Assembly (NCBI RefSeq): GCF_028289705.1
Contig: NZ_JANQOI010000085.1
Location: 1-39,025 of the forward strand
Direction: 5' to 3'
DNA: 39,025 bases
Source of the DNA: Pelagibius sp.
GTDB lineage: Bacteria; Pseudomonadota; Alphaproteobacteria; Kiloniellales; Kiloniellaceae
Both the position numbers and the translations under genes were made by a program. The notes beneath the pieces were generated by a model. It had not been told where the DNA came from, searched no databases, and saw only the letters and a program-made list of their open reading frames with translations. Numbering within the stretch: the stretch's first letter is position 1; each line of letters begins with the position of its first letter. This document shows, one piece after another, positions 1 to 8,418 of the stretch.

Positions 1-1
1 C

Positions 2-1054
2 GGCACGGTCGAGCGCGGCACCCTCAAGGTCGGCACCGGCCTGGAGCTGCGGGTCGACAGCGCCCGGCGCACCGCGTTGCGCGCCCATCATTCGGCGACG
101 CACCTGCTGCACGAGGCGCTGCGCCGCCGGCTCGGCGACCACGTGACCCAGAAAGGCTCATTGGTGGCCGAGGATCGGCTGCGCTTCGACATCAGCCATC
201 CCAAGCCCCTGAGCGATGACGACATCCAGGCCGTGGAGGCGGAGGTCAACGCCCGCATCCGCGCGAATGCCTCGGTCGAGACCCGCTTCATGACGCCGGA
301 CGAAGCGATCGATGCGGGCGCCCTGGCGCTGTTCGGCGAAAAGTACGGCGACGAGGTCCGCGTGGTCTCCATGGGCGGTGCGGACCGGACCAAGGCCGGC
401 CATCAGTTCTCCACCGAGCTCTGCGGCGGCACCCATGTGCAGCGCAGCGGCGATATCGGCTACTTCAAGATCACCGGCGAGACGGCTCTGGCGGCCGGTG
501 TGCGGCGTATCGAGGCGCTGGCCGGCGAAGCGGCCGCCGTTCATGCTGCCCGGCAGAGCACGGCCCTGGCCGAGGCGGCTGCGGTGCTGAAGGTGGCGCC
601 GGAAGAGCTGCCGGGACGCATCGAGGCGCTGATGGACGAGCGCAAGCGCCTGGACCGGGAGATCGGCGATCTGCGGCGCAAGCTGGCCACCGGCGGCGGC
701 AACGGCGCGGCGCCGGAGACGCGGGAGGTCGCGGGCCTGAAGTTTGCGGCGCGGGTCCTGGAGGGCATTCCGCCCAAGGAGCTGAAGCCCATGGCGGACG
801 ATCTGAAAAAGCAGATCGGCTCCGGCGTGGTGGTGCTTGTGGCGGTCAACGAGGGCAAGGCCTCGCTGGTCGTCGGCGTCACCGAGGATGCCACCGGTCA
901 GGCCAGCGCCCTCGACCTGGTGCGTGTCGGCTCCGCCGCGCTCGGCGGCAAAGGCGGGGGCGGGCGCCCCGACATGGCTCAGGCCGGCGGCCCGGACGGA
1001 GCCGCGGCGGCAAAGGCCGTCACCGCCATCGAAGCGGCGCTGGCAGCCGGCTAA
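2..1054 (+). CDS. alaS: Alanyl-tRNA synthetase, C-terminal part (5' end outside window)
   Basis: This cytoplasmic enzyme charges tRNA-Ala with alanine and clears Ser/Gly mischarges in its editing domain. The open frame enters from the left edge, so only about 350 C-terminal residues are visible. They include the editing-domain zinc motif [12 protein letters not shown] (HxxxH), its partner [15 protein letters not shown], a coiled-coil linker, and the C-Ala/DHHA1 domain with the glycine-rich [13 protein letters not shown] near the end. The catalytic and tRNA-recognition domains lie outside the window. The gene ends with TAA and is followed by a palindromic intergenic repeat, with the next gene convergent. 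No frameshift is seen. Identification is secure from the paired editing motifs and the C-Ala signature. Confidence 0.97.
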   Translation, partial: GTVERGTLKVGTGLELRVDSARRTALRAHHSATHLLHEALRRRLGDHVTQKGSLVAEDRLRFDISHPKPLSDDDIQAVEAEVNARIRANASVETRFMTPDEAIDAGALALFGEKYGDEVRVVSMGGADRTKAGHQFSTELCGGTHVQRSGDIGYFKITGETALAAGVRRIEALAGEAAAVHAARQSTALAEAAAVLKVAPEELPGRIEALMDERKRLDREIGDLRRKLATGGGNGAAPETREVAGLKFAARVLEGIPPKELKPMADDLKKQIGSGVVVLVAVNEGKASLVVGVTEDATGQASALDLVRVGSAALGGKGGGGRPDMAQAGGPDGAAAAKAVTAIEAALAAG

Positions 1055-1113
1055 CGCGAAGAGTGTCGAAAGCGCGTTTGCAGGTTGTTGAAGGATTTCT
1101 ATACGGAGCACAC

Positions 1114-1216
1114 CACCCTTCGAGACGCCGCTTCGCGGCTCCTCAGGGTGAGGCGAGGCGCTGGACTGATTGACCTCATGCTGAGGAGCGAAGCGTCTCG
1201 AAGCACGAGGTCAATC
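1114..1216. repeat. Intergenic palindromic repeat, two units
   Basis: Two related imperfect palindromes lie between alaS and the cyclophilin gene. Unit 1 (about 1114-1153) reads ACCCTTCGAGACGCC...TCCTCAGGGTGAGG. Unit 2 (1168-1216) has perfect 10-base arms GATTGACCTC and GAGGTCAATC around a CTGAGGAGCGAAGCGTCTCG core. Unit 1 is related to the reverse complement of unit 2. The core resembles the dispersed intergenic palindromes common in alphaproteobacteria. It may serve as a bidirectional terminator for the two convergent genes. Confidence 0.75.
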
Positions 1217-1242
1217 AACCAACTGGCCTATTCGACTGCCTG

Positions 1243-1800
1243 TTAGTCGATATCGGCGGCGACGCGCAGGGTGATGATCTTGTCGGGATCGCGCACCATG
1301 CCGCTTTGATCGCCGCGCGGTGCCTTCTTGATCAGGTCGACGAACTCCATGCCTTCGGTCACCCGGCCCCAGACGGTGTACTGCTTGTCGAGGAAGCGTG
1401 CCGGCGCGAAGGTGATGAAGAACTGGCTGTTGCCGCTGTTCGGATTCTGCGAGCGGGCCATGCCGACGATGCCGCGTTCGAAGGGCTCGGCCGAGAACTC
1501 CGCCGGCAGGTCGGGCAGCTCGGAGCCGCCGCGCCCGGTGCCCGTCGGGTCGCCGGTCTGGGCCATGAAGCCGTCGATCACCCGGTGAAAAACGATGCCG
1601 TCGTAGAAGCCCTGGCGGGTCAGCGTCTTGATCTGCTCGACGTGCTTGGGCGCCAGATCTGGCAGCATCTCGATCCGGACGGTGCCGTCCTTCAGTTCCA
1701 TGACCAGGACGTTTTCGGGATCCGACTGCGCGCCGGCCTCATTGCTTGCTGTGGCCATGGAAAGAACTCCGATCGCGAGAAGTGAGAGAAGAAGCTTCAT
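1243..1800 (-). CDS. Periplasmic cyclophilin-type peptidyl-prolyl cis-trans isomerase
   Basis: The 185-residue product starts with a signal peptide (MKLLLSLLAIGVLSMATA, with likely cleavage near AGAQS), followed by one cyclophilin domain. Conserved blocks include GFYDGIVFHRVIDGFMAQTGD, with the catalytic Arg in FHR, GTGRGGSELPDLPAEF, GIVGMARSQNPNSGNSQFFI and FLDKQYTVWGRV. The family isomerises X-Pro bonds, and the export signal places this member in the periplasm as a folding helper. Its length fits the small bacterial PpiA/PpiB type. Many alphaproteobacteria carry an exported and a cytosolic cyclophilin side by side; only the exported one is here. It is convergent with alaS, and icd lies upstream on the same strand with a 53-base gap. 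Confidence 0.93.
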   Translation of the reverse strand: MKLLLSLLAIGVLSMATASNEAGAQSDPENVLVMELKDGTVRIEMLPDLAPKHVEQIKTLTRQGFYDGIVFHRVIDGFMAQTGDPTGTGRGGSELPDLPAEFSAEPFERGIVGMARSQNPNSGNSQFFITFAPARFLDKQYTVWGRVTEGMEFVDLIKKAPRGDQSGMVRDPDKIITLRVAADID

Positions 1801-1853
1801 CTAGGGGCTCCAGATAGGGCAGCGGGCCGGCGCCGGCAAGCGTGGTGTGGATG

Positions 1854-3068
1854 CTAGCCCATGGCCTTCTGCAGATTTTCGTCCAGCTTGTCCATGAACT
1901 CGTCGGTGGTCATCCAGGGCTGGTCCGGGTCGATCAGCAGCGCCAGGTCCTTGGTCATGGAACCAGACTGCACGGTGTCGATGCAGACCTGTTCCAGATC
2001 CTGGGCGAACTTCACCACGTCAGGCGTTTCGTCGAAGGTGCCGCGGAAGTGCAGACCGCGGGTCCAGGCGAAGATCGAGGCGATGGGGTTGGTCGAGGTG
2101 GGCTTGCCCTGCTGGTGCAGGCGGTAGTGACGAGTCACCGTGCCGTGGGCGGCCTCGGCCTCGATGGTCTTGCCGTCCGGAGTCATCAGCACCGAGGTCA
2201 TCAGGCCGAGCGAGCCGAAGCCCTGGGCCACAGTGTCGGACTGTACGTCGCCGTCGTAGTTCTTGCAGGCCCAGACGTAGCCGCCGGACCACTTCAGCGC
2301 GGCGGCCACCATGTCGTCGATCAGGCGGTGCTCGTAGTGAATGTTCTTGGCCTCGAAGGCCTCCTTGAACTCCTTGTCGAAGGTCTCCTGGAAGATGTCC
2401 TTGAAGCGGCCGTCGTAGACTTTGAGGATGGTGTTCTTGGTCGAGAGATAGACCGGCCAGCCGAGGTTCAGACCGTAGTTCAGGCAGGCACGGGCAAAGC
2501 CGCGGATCGACTCATCCAGGTTGTACATGCCCATGGCCACGCCGGCCTCCGGGAAATCGAAGATCTCGTAGGTGGTGGGCTCGCCGCCGCCTTCGGGCTG
2601 GAACATCATGGTCAGCTTGCCGGGCCCGGGAACCTTGAAGTCGGTGGCGCGATACTGGTCGCCGAAGGCATGGCGGCCGATAACCACCGGCAGGGTCCAG
2701 CCCGGCACCAGCCGGGGCACGTTCTGCATGATGATCGGCTGGCGGAAGATGGTGCCGCCGACGATGTTGCGGATGGTGCCGTTGGGCGAGCGCCACATCT
2801 TCTTCAGGCCGAATTCCTCGACCCGGCCCTCGTCCGGGGTGATGGTCGCGCATTTGACCCCGACACCGTATTCCTTGATGGCGTTGGCGGAATCGATGGT
2901 GATCTGGTCGTCGGTCTCGTCGCGCTTCTGGACGGAGAGGTCGTAGTACTTCAGGTCTACGTCGAGGTAGGGCAGGATCAGCTTGTCCTTGATCTTCTGC
3001 CAGATGATGCGCGTCATCTCGTCGCCGTCGAGCTCGACAAGCGGGCTCTTGACCTTGATTTTCCCCAT
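1854..3068 (-). CDS. icd: NADP-dependent isocitrate dehydrogenase (eukaryote-like dimeric type)
   Basis: This TCA-cycle enzyme converts isocitrate to 2-oxoglutarate and CO2 while producing NADPH. The 404-residue protein has the diagnostic blocks of the homodimeric subfamily shared with eukaryotes: the start [20 protein letters not shown], the substrate loop [20 protein letters not shown], the metal-site helix [20 protein letters not shown] with DGDVQSD, and [12 protein letters not shown] / [19 protein letters not shown] for NADP and substrate. This differs from the E. coli Icd type, and its length is normal for the subfamily. The start codon is preceded by a GGAGAACTCAG stretch on the minus strand that serves as ribosome binding site. 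The 175-base upstream gap presumably carries its promoter, but I see no clear boxes there. Confidence 0.97.
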   Translation of the reverse strand: MGKIKVKSPLVELDGDEMTRIIWQKIKDKLILPYLDVDLKYYDLSVQKRDETDDQITIDSANAIKEYGVGVKCATITPDEGRVEEFGLKKMWRSPNGTIRNIVGGTIFRQPIIMQNVPRLVPGWTLPVVIGRHAFGDQYRATDFKVPGPGKLTMMFQPEGGGEPTTYEIFDFPEAGVAMGMYNLDESIRGFARACLNYGLNLGWPVYLSTKNTILKVYDGRFKDIFQETFDKEFKEAFEAKNIHYEHRLIDDMVAAALKWSGGYVWACKNYDGDVQSDTVAQGFGSLGLMTSVLMTPDGKTIEAEAAHGTVTRHYRLHQQGKPTSTNPIASIFAWTRGLHFRGTFDETPDVVKFAQDLEQVCIDTVQSGSMTKDLALLIDPDQPWMTTDEFMDKLDENLQKAMG

Positions 3069-3244
3069 CTGAGTTCTCCGGAAGGGCCGTGGCTTGAACC
3101 GCCCGGCCTGGTTATTGGACGCCTCCCGGCCGCCGGCCGGACAGGGCGCAAGATAGCAGGCTATCCGGGCGGTGCAAGGGAGCCGGCCAAGGCAGGCCCC
3201 CGGGGAGGATCGGAGCAGCAGGGACGGCCTGACGGCGGCCGGAG

Positions 3245-3829
3245 CTACATCTGCTCGATCTTGTCGGGGATGGCCGGGCTGGGGGCGCTGGCGGCGGCCT
3301 GCAGCACATCCTCCACGCGGTCGACGACCTGAAACAACCCGTCAGTGGGACCGCGCAGATAACCCTCGGCAATCTGGTGGTCGATAAGGTGCAGCAGCGG
3401 GTCCCAAAAGCCGTCGATGTTGACCAGCAGGATGGGCTTGTCGTGCAGTTTCAACTGGCGCCAGGTGATGATCTCGAAGGTCTCGTCCAGGGTGCCGAGG
3501 CCCCCCGGCAGCGCGCAGAAGGCATCGGCCCGTTCGGCCATGAGTTGCTTGCGGGCGTGCATGGAGTCGACGACAAGGTATTCGTTGGCACTGCGCAGGC
3601 CGACCTCCAGCACCTCGAGATGCTCGGGAATGATCGCCACGACACGCCCGCCGGCGTGCTGGGCTCCTTCGGCGACCGCCCCCATGAGCCCGACGCGCCC
3701 GCCCCCGAAGACGATGTCGACGCCGCCTTCCGCGGCCAGCCGGCCCAGCGTGCGGGCTGCTTCCAAGTGGCTGTTGCGAACCTTGCCCGAGGAGCCGCAA
3801 TAGACGCAAAGCGCGGTGAGTTTGGTCAT
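3245..3829 (-). CDS. LOG family protein (cytokinin riboside 5'-monophosphate phosphoribohydrolase-like)
   Basis: The 194-residue Rossmann-fold protein has the LOG/TIGR00730 hallmarks. [16 protein letters not shown] is the N-terminal strand, [15 protein letters not shown] the phosphate loop, and [18 protein letters not shown] the PGGxGTxxE nucleotide-binding and catalytic signature, followed by [16 protein letters not shown]. Family members hydrolyse the N-glycosidic bond of nucleoside 5'-monophosphates; some release cytokinins and others act in purine turnover. Older annotations call them lysine decarboxylases, which is wrong for this motif set. I chose the internal ATG at 3829 because the 17 residues upstream of it do not resemble the family. 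A palindrome lies 33 bases upstream of this start. Confidence 0.92.
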   Translation of the reverse strand: MTKLTALCVYCGSSGKVRNSHLEAARTLGRLAAEGGVDIVFGGGRVGLMGAVAEGAQHAGGRVVAIIPEHLEVLEVGLRSANEYLVVDSMHARKQLMAERADAFCALPGGLGTLDETFEIITWRQLKLHDKPILLVNIDGFWDPLLHLIDHQIAEGYLRGPTDGLFQVVDRVEDVLQAAASAPSPAIPDKIEQM

Positions 3830-3861
3830 CACAAAGCCGTTACTGTCCGGGGTTGAGGCGG

Positions 3862-3881
3862 CGTGCGATTGAAATCGCACG
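3862..3881. promoter_or_regulatory. 20-bp near-perfect palindrome, candidate operator
   Basis: Arms CGTGCGATT and AATCGCACG flank a GA centre. The site lies in the divergent gap between the LOG gene (start 3829) and the cytochrome c' gene (start 4060), closer to the former. Its compact spacing fits a protein-binding dyad better than a terminator. I do not know which regulator would bind it. Confidence 0.45.
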
Positions 3882-4059
3882 GTGATGCGCTAGGCTGGCA
3901 GCGCGTCACATAAGCGTGATCGTCTTCTAGCACAGACCGGTGGCCTGCCGCCACAGAAGGTCGTTTCAGGAGGATCACCTGCGCCGCTCGCAGGACGCAA
4001 ACAAAGAACTGTCCGATGGCCATGGTGCCCGGACGCCAACTATCAAGGAGCAGATCAAG

Positions 4060-4587
4060 ATGATTCGAAAGACGGTCTTGGTAGCAGCGGGGACCCTTGC
4101 ACTTGCAGTAGGGGGCCTGTTGGGTTCAGGAAGCTTCGTGTCGGAGTCTCAGGCGAGCGGCCTCCAGCTTGCGGATGCGGCGCAGATGACGGCGGTTAAG
4201 GAACGCCAGCAAGCCATGAAAGACGTCGGCGCCAACATGAAGATCATCGCCGAGTTCGTGAAGGACTCGAAGGGGACTGCGGCCGAGGCCGCGGCGGCGG
4301 CCGACAAGATCGGCGAAATCGCCACGGCCATTCCCGCGGTCTTCAAGGTCAAGGCGACGCTCGAGGAAATGGACGCCGTCGGCAAGAACCGCGGCAAGCC
4401 GGAGATCTGGTCCGACTGGAACGGCTTCCTCGCCCGCGGCAAGGCGCTGGAGGACGAGTCGGCGAAGATGGCCTCGGCCCTCAATGGCGGCGATGCGGCG
4501 GCTATCCAGGCGCAGTTCGCGGCCTTCGGCAAGGAAGGCTGTGGCGGCTGCCACAAGACTTACCGTGGCCCGAAGGTCGACGGTTAG
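4060..4587 (+). CDS. Cytochrome c' (class II c-type cytochrome)
   Basis: The 175-residue precursor has an N-terminal signal peptide (MIRKTVLVAAGTLALAVGGL, cleaved roughly after QASG). It is followed by a helical domain with a single haem site, CGGCHKTYRG, at residues 161-165 near the C-terminus. This is the layout of class II cytochromes c', four-helix periplasmic haem proteins that bind NO and CO and help protect against nitrosative stress. AAGGAG at 4045-4050 sets the ATG at 4060; the frame stays open further upstream but has no signal-peptide logic there. A hairpin terminator follows, so the gene is probably its own unit. A diheme cytochrome c gene comes next on the same strand. The exact electron partner cannot be told from sequence. 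Confidence 0.93.
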   Translation: MIRKTVLVAAGTLALAVGGLLGSGSFVSESQASGLQLADAAQMTAVKERQQAMKDVGANMKIIAEFVKDSKGTAAEAAAAADKIGEIATAIPAVFKVKATLEEMDAVGKNRGKPEIWSDWNGFLARGKALEDESAKMASALNGGDAAAIQAQFAAFGKEGCGGCHKTYRGPKVDG

Positions 4588-4621
4588 TCGCTCTTAGTTT
4601 CTCGTTTGTGCAAAACAGGGT

Positions 4622-4650
4622 GGCGGGCACGGCCGGTGCCCGCCATCTTT
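4622..4650 (+). terminator. Rho-independent terminator after the cytochrome c' gene
   Basis: A perfect 9-bp stem, GGCGGGCAC (4622-4630) with GTGCCCGCC (4636-4644), has a 5-base loop and is followed by ATCTTT. It lies between the two cytochrome genes. The T-tract is short, so efficiency is uncertain. Confidence 0.65.
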
Positions 4651-4690
4651 ACCGATGATGCCTGCGACAGCAGACCGATGGGGCGGGGTG

Positions 4691-5608
4691 ATGCCCCTGG
4701 CGCGAACGATGACAGCAACCGCTGCCGTCGCGGTCCTGCTTGGGCTCTTTGCGGTCGCCGGGCCGCCGGCGCTGGGCCAGGAAGCCTCGCAAGAGACGGC
4801 GGCCGAAGCGCTTTCTGAGGCGGCGCAGCGGGGCGCCTATGTCTTTCGCGCCGCCGGATGCTATGGCTGCCACACCGACGAGAAGGGCGGCGGTGCGCCC
4901 CTGGCCGGGGGACGTGCCCTGAAGACGCCCTTTGGAACCTTCTACAGTCCCAACATCACGCCACATCCGGAACATGGCATCGGCGCCTGGAGCGACGACG
5001 ACTTTCTCGCTGCCCTGCGCCACGGCGAGTCGCCGGGCGGCGATCCCTACTACCCGGCCTTTCCCTATACCTCCTACACCGGCATGAGTGATGGCGACAT
5101 TGCCGACCTCAGGGCCTATCTCTTCGCACAGGCACCGGTGGACAGGGCCAATCAGCCTCACGACCTGGATTTTCCCTACAGCCTGCGCTTCACCCTCGGC
5201 ATCTGGAAGGCGCTCTATTTCGAGGCCGGTGCCTTCGAACCGTCGGCGGATCAGGACGCGGTCTGGAACCGCGGCGCCTATCTGACCCGCCACCTCGGCC
5301 ATTGCGGTGAGTGCCACAGTCCGCGCGGTGCGCTGGGCGCCGTCGACATGGATCGCGAGTTGGCCGGCAATCCCCAGGGGCCCGATGGCGGGAAGGTCCC
5401 GAACCTGACGCCGGGCAAGAACGGCCTGGCCGAGTGGAGCGAATCGGACATCGTCTGGGCCCTCAGAGACGGCCTTACCCCCGAAGGCGACTACCTGAGC
5501 GACTCCATGGGGGAGGTGATCGAGCACGGCACCAGCCACCTCAATGCCGAGGACCTGGCTGCGATTGCCAAATATATCAAGAGCTTACCGCCGAATTCGG
5601 GGCTTTAA
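4691..5608 (+). CDS. Diheme c-type cytochrome (dehydrogenase electron-transfer subunit type)
   Basis: The 305-residue exported protein has a signal peptide (MTATAAVAVLLGLFAVAG, residues 7-24) and two cytochrome c domains, with haem motifs CYGCH at residues 57-61 and CGECH at 205-209. The first domain carries FYSPNITPHPEHGIGAWSDDDF and GGDPYYPAFPYTSYTGMSDGD, where the Met is the likely distal haem ligand. The second carries KVPNLTPGKNGLAEWSESDI. This architecture is typical of membrane or periplasmic cytochrome subunits that take electrons from alcohol, gluconate, aldehyde or sulfite dehydrogenases, but no dehydrogenase gene adjoins it. The ATG at 4691 is preferred: GGGGCGGGG just upstream can act as ribosome binding site, and the earlier ATG at 4655 has none. 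The substrate system is therefore unknown. Confidence 0.9.
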   Translation: MPLARTMTATAAVAVLLGLFAVAGPPALGQEASQETAAEALSEAAQRGAYVFRAAGCYGCHTDEKGGGAPLAGGRALKTPFGTFYSPNITPHPEHGIGAWSDDDFLAALRHGESPGGDPYYPAFPYTSYTGMSDGDIADLRAYLFAQAPVDRANQPHDLDFPYSLRFTLGIWKALYFEAGAFEPSADQDAVWNRGAYLTRHLGHCGECHSPRGALGAVDMDRELAGNPQGPDGGKVPNLTPGKNGLAEWSESDIVWALRDGLTPEGDYLSDSMGEVIEHGTSHLNAEDLAAIAKYIKSLPPNSGL

Positions 5609-5681
5609 CCCTATGCGACCCGGCATTGCACCCCCGGAGCCTGCGTACTAGGCTATTTTCGGGGGTTTGGAGGCCGGGCAG

Positions 5682-6995
5682 TTGAGAAGGCTTGTACTTG
5701 GTCTGGGGGTTGCCGCAGCGGCAGCCGCCGCCGTTTCAGGTTACCTGCTTTTCGGCAGCGAAGAGGAGGTGTCGCCGGTCGCCGACACCGCCACCTCGCA
5801 GCAGCAGGCCGCCGAAGCGGCACCGTCGTCACCGCCTCAAGACGCGCCGGCGACGGCCCCTGCAGAAGTGCGCGAAGCCGTATCCGACGCCACCGCGACG
5901 ACGGCGACAGCGCCCGCTGTCGTTTCCACGACCACTCCCTCTGACACCGAAGCGGCGCCCGAGGCGGCCACGCCGCCGCAGCGTCCGCAGGTGGTGCAGC
6001 GTGCGCCCGCTACCGCATCGAAGCCTCCCGCCAGCTCAGAGGACTCGGAGCCTTCCGGTGCCGAGGCGCCTTCGGCGCCCGGCCCGACCTTCGACGTGGT
6101 GCGTGTCGAACCGACAGGCGAGACAGTGATCGCCGGGCGGGCCGAACCGAACAGCGATGTCACCGTGACCCTCGGCGAAAGCGACACGGTCGGTACCGTC
6201 CGGGCGGACCGCAGCGGCGCCTGGGCTATCGTCGCAGAGAAGCCGCTGGAACCCGGAACACACGAGATCGGGATTGAGTCGGAAACGCCGAAAGGCGAAA
6301 AGCAGCTTTCGGAAAACCTGGTGGTGGTCGTCGTACCGAAACCAAAGGTGCCCGCGCAGCCGGCGGCCGTCCCGGATGCCGATAGCGGACCGGAAGCCGC
6401 CAAGCAGGACGCTGCCACGGTGGCCGATGCGGGCGATGCTAAAGCGGACGAGCCGGCGTCAAGCCAGGTGCTCGCCCTGCTCACGCCGCGGGCCGGCGGC
6501 GGCGCGACCAAGGTGCTGCCGCAGCAAACCTCGCAGGGCATTGCCGAGGGCAGCCTGGTGCTCGATTCCGTCGACTATGACGAGAACGGGCGCGCGGTTC
6601 TGGGCGGACGGTCGGAGCCCGGCGCCCGCATGCTGGTCTATCTCGACAACGGGTTGATCGGCGAAGCGGTCGCGGGCGATGACGGCCGCTGGATCCTGTT
6701 GCCGGAGGACCGCATCGCCGAAGGCCTGCACCGGCTGCGGGTCGATCAGGTGGACGGCTCCGGTTCTGTTCTCGCACGGGTGGAAACGCCGTTCTCGCGC
6801 GAAGCGCCGCGGCCCGTCGAAGCGGGCGAGGCCTACGTGATCGTGCAGCCGGGCAATTCCCTGTGGCGCATCGCCAGGCGGACCTACGGGCGGGGCCGGA
6901 CCTATACCGTCATCTACCAGGCCAACGCCGATCAGATCCGCGACCCCGACCTCATATACCCGGGTCAGGTCTTCGAACTGCCACGCGTGAACTGA
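5682..6995 (+). CDS. LysM peptidoglycan-binding protein with proline/alanine-rich linker and two beta-sandwich repeats
   Basis: The roughly 437-residue envelope protein begins with an N-terminal membrane anchor or signal (RRLVLGLGVAAAAAAAVSGYLLFG). A long disordered Ala/Pro/Thr/Glu linker follows to about residue 145. Two related Ig-like repeats come next: one around VIAGRAEPNSDVTVTLG...DRSGAWAI, the other around VLGGRSEPGARMLVYLD...DDGRWIL. The C-terminal LysM domain contains YVIVQPGNSLWRIARRTYG and IYPGQVFELP. LysM binds peptidoglycan glycan strands. I chose TTG at 5682 because GGAGG (5669-5673) sits 8 bases upstream; an in-frame TTG at 5667 is possible but has no such site. The proteins of this kind that I recognise are of unknown role. 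It is convergent with the next gene. Confidence 0.85.
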   Translation: MRRLVLGLGVAAAAAAAVSGYLLFGSEEEVSPVADTATSQQQAAEAAPSSPPQDAPATAPAEVREAVSDATATTATAPAVVSTTTPSDTEAAPEAATPPQRPQVVQRAPATASKPPASSEDSEPSGAEAPSAPGPTFDVVRVEPTGETVIAGRAEPNSDVTVTLGESDTVGTVRADRSGAWAIVAEKPLEPGTHEIGIESETPKGEKQLSENLVVVVVPKPKVPAQPAAVPDADSGPEAAKQDAATVADAGDAKADEPASSQVLALLTPRAGGGATKVLPQQTSQGIAEGSLVLDSVDYDENGRAVLGGRSEPGARMLVYLDNGLIGEAVAGDDGRWILLPEDRIAEGLHRLRVDQVDGSGSVLARVETPFSREAPRPVEAGEAYVIVQPGNSLWRIARRTYGRGRTYTVIYQANADQIRDPDLIYPGQVFELPRVN

Positions 6996-7029
6996 AGATC
7001 CTCAGATCGGCCCACAGATCGTACTGGGG

Positions 7030-7614
7030 TCAGGCTTCGTTCGGAAGCGCTCCGCCGGATGCTTCGTCCCGCGCGGCGGCTGCCAGGGGACGCGCTGCAA
7101 GCGCGTCGGCCAGCAAATCGACATAGGGCTTGAAGTCGACGATGAGGGCGGCGGCGGTGGCGATCACGCTGACCGGCGTGCGCGGGCTGGGGGGCGTGAG
7201 TTCACCCTGCAGAACCATGTCCTGCTTCTCCGACAGCAGGATCTGTCCGCGATGCAGCCGGTCGGTGGCGGCAAGAACGCTGCGGGCCAGGCGGCGGCCT
7301 TCCGGCGATTCGGCGGAGTAGGGCAGCTTGCCGAGATTGGCCTTGATCCGCAGCGGCGCGCTCCGGCCCTCGAGATCGGCCTCGAAGCGGATGCCGCAGG
7401 CGGTGAAGCTGAAGTGCAGGGGGCGGTCTTCGTCGTTGCGCTGGATATGGCCGTCGGCGCCGAGGGCGATCGCACCCACTTCCAAGGGAACGGCGGTGTC
7501 GGCCACCGTCTTGACCGCCGACTTGTCGTCGTCCGGAGCCACGGCCTCGCCGGGCTCGATCTCCTGGGCGTTCAAGGCTTGATCTCCCCTCACATCAGCC
7601 CCCTTAGCTAGCAT
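7030..7614 (-). CDS. Conserved protein of unknown function
   Basis: I do not recognise this family. The roughly 194-residue product has an acidic N-terminus, then a compact region with LEVGAIALGADGHIQRNDE, LHFSFTACGIRFEADLEG, LRIKANLGKLPYSAESPEGR and SVIATAAALIVDFKPYVDLL. There is no signal peptide or membrane segment, so it is probably cytosolic. The regular alternation and the LPYSAESP-GRR block look like real coding sequence, and the frame is long and free of stops. The start is uncertain: ATG at 7614 has a weak AAAGG upstream, while TTG at 7575 has a better-placed AGGGGAG. Longer versions would run into the divergent psd promoter region. It is divergent from psd-pssA and convergent with the LysM gene. 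Confidence 0.7.
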   Translation of the reverse strand: MLAKGADVRGDQALNAQEIEPGEAVAPDDDKSAVKTVADTAVPLEVGAIALGADGHIQRNDEDRPLHFSFTACGIRFEADLEGRSAPLRIKANLGKLPYSAESPEGRRLARSVLAATDRLHRGQILLSEKQDMVLQGELTPPSPRTPVSVIATAAALIVDFKPYVDLLADALAARPLAAAARDEASGGALPNEA

Positions 7615-7730
7615 AGGAGCCTTTAAGGTTCCGTAAAGCGCTGCCGGCCTTGGGTTTTCGAATGTTTGACGGGGCCCCGTCTCGTCCATTACTGCTTGGG
7701 AACCGCAACACAAGCCAGCGAGAAGATTCG

Positions 7731-8417
7731 GTGTTCAGAAGCGTACTCGTTCCGATCAACCGGGCCGGATGGCCCTTCATCGGCGCGGCCTTCGCCGCAG
7801 CGGTGATCCTGGGCCTGCTGTGGGGGCCGCTGTTCTGGCTGGGGCTGCTGGCGACCGCATTCTGCACCTATTTCTTCCGTGATCCGCCGCGGGTCACCCC
7901 GACGCGGCCGGGCCTGGTGATCGCGCCGGCCGACGGCATGGTGCAGCCGATCGTGCGGGCGGTCCCGCCGCCGGAACTGGAACTGGGCGACCAGCCGCTG
8001 ACCCGGGTTTCCATCTTCCTCAACGTATTCAACGTACACGTCAACCGGGTGCCGGCGGATGGGAAGATCTCAGCCCTGTCGTATCGGCCGGGCAAGTTTC
8101 TCAACGCCGCCCTCGACAAGGCCTCAGAGGACAACGAGCGGATGTCCCTGAAGGTCACCATCTACGACGGCGTCGAGCTGGGCTTCGTTCAGATCGCCGG
8201 CCTGGTGGCACGGCGCATCATCTGCCATGCCACGCTGGGACAGCCGGTGCGCGCCGGCCAGGTCTTCGGGCTGATCCGCTTCGGCAGCCGCATGGACGTC
8301 TACCTGCCGGAAGGGGTCGCGCCCATCGTGGTACCCTATCAGACGGCGGTGGCTGGAGAGACCGTGATCGCCGATCTCATGTCCCAGGAACCGGCGCGCG
8401 AGGGGGAGGAGCGCTAG
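7731..8417 (+). CDS. psd: Phosphatidylserine decarboxylase proenzyme (short, Psd-A type)
   Basis: This enzyme makes phosphatidylethanolamine by decarboxylating phosphatidylserine at the inner membrane. The 228-residue protein has a hydrophobic N-terminal segment (WPFIGAAFAAAVILGLLWGPLFWLGLL). It also has YFFRDPPRVTP, PADGMVQ, the conserved FLNVFNVHVNRVPADGKI, and the self-cleavage site RFGSRMD. Family knowledge predicts autocatalytic cleavage between Gly185 and Ser186, turning the serine into the pyruvoyl prosthetic group. The length matches the short alphaproteobacterial form rather than the E. coli type. I chose GTG at 7731 because the protein then starts VFRSVLVPINRAGWPF, like relatives; the frame extends upstream without homology. 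pssA begins one base after its stop, so the two are co-transcribed. Confidence 0.94.
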   Translation: MFRSVLVPINRAGWPFIGAAFAAAVILGLLWGPLFWLGLLATAFCTYFFRDPPRVTPTRPGLVIAPADGMVQPIVRAVPPPELELGDQPLTRVSIFLNVFNVHVNRVPADGKISALSYRPGKFLNAALDKASEDNERMSLKVTIYDGVELGFVQIAGLVARRIICHATLGQPVRAGQVFGLIRFGSRMDVYLPEGVAPIVVPYQTAVAGETVIADLMSQEPAREGEER

Positions 8418-8418
8418 C

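Noticed and set aside
3245-3829. Lysine decarboxylase annotation for the LOG-family gene
   Set aside because: The PGGxGTxxE signature and size are those of LOG nucleotide phosphoribohydrolases, not of PLP-dependent decarboxylases.
3962-3980. Sequence resembling the 3' end of 16S rRNA (AGGAGGATCACCTGC)
   Set aside because: Only a dozen or so bases match, and no other rRNA sequence flanks it.
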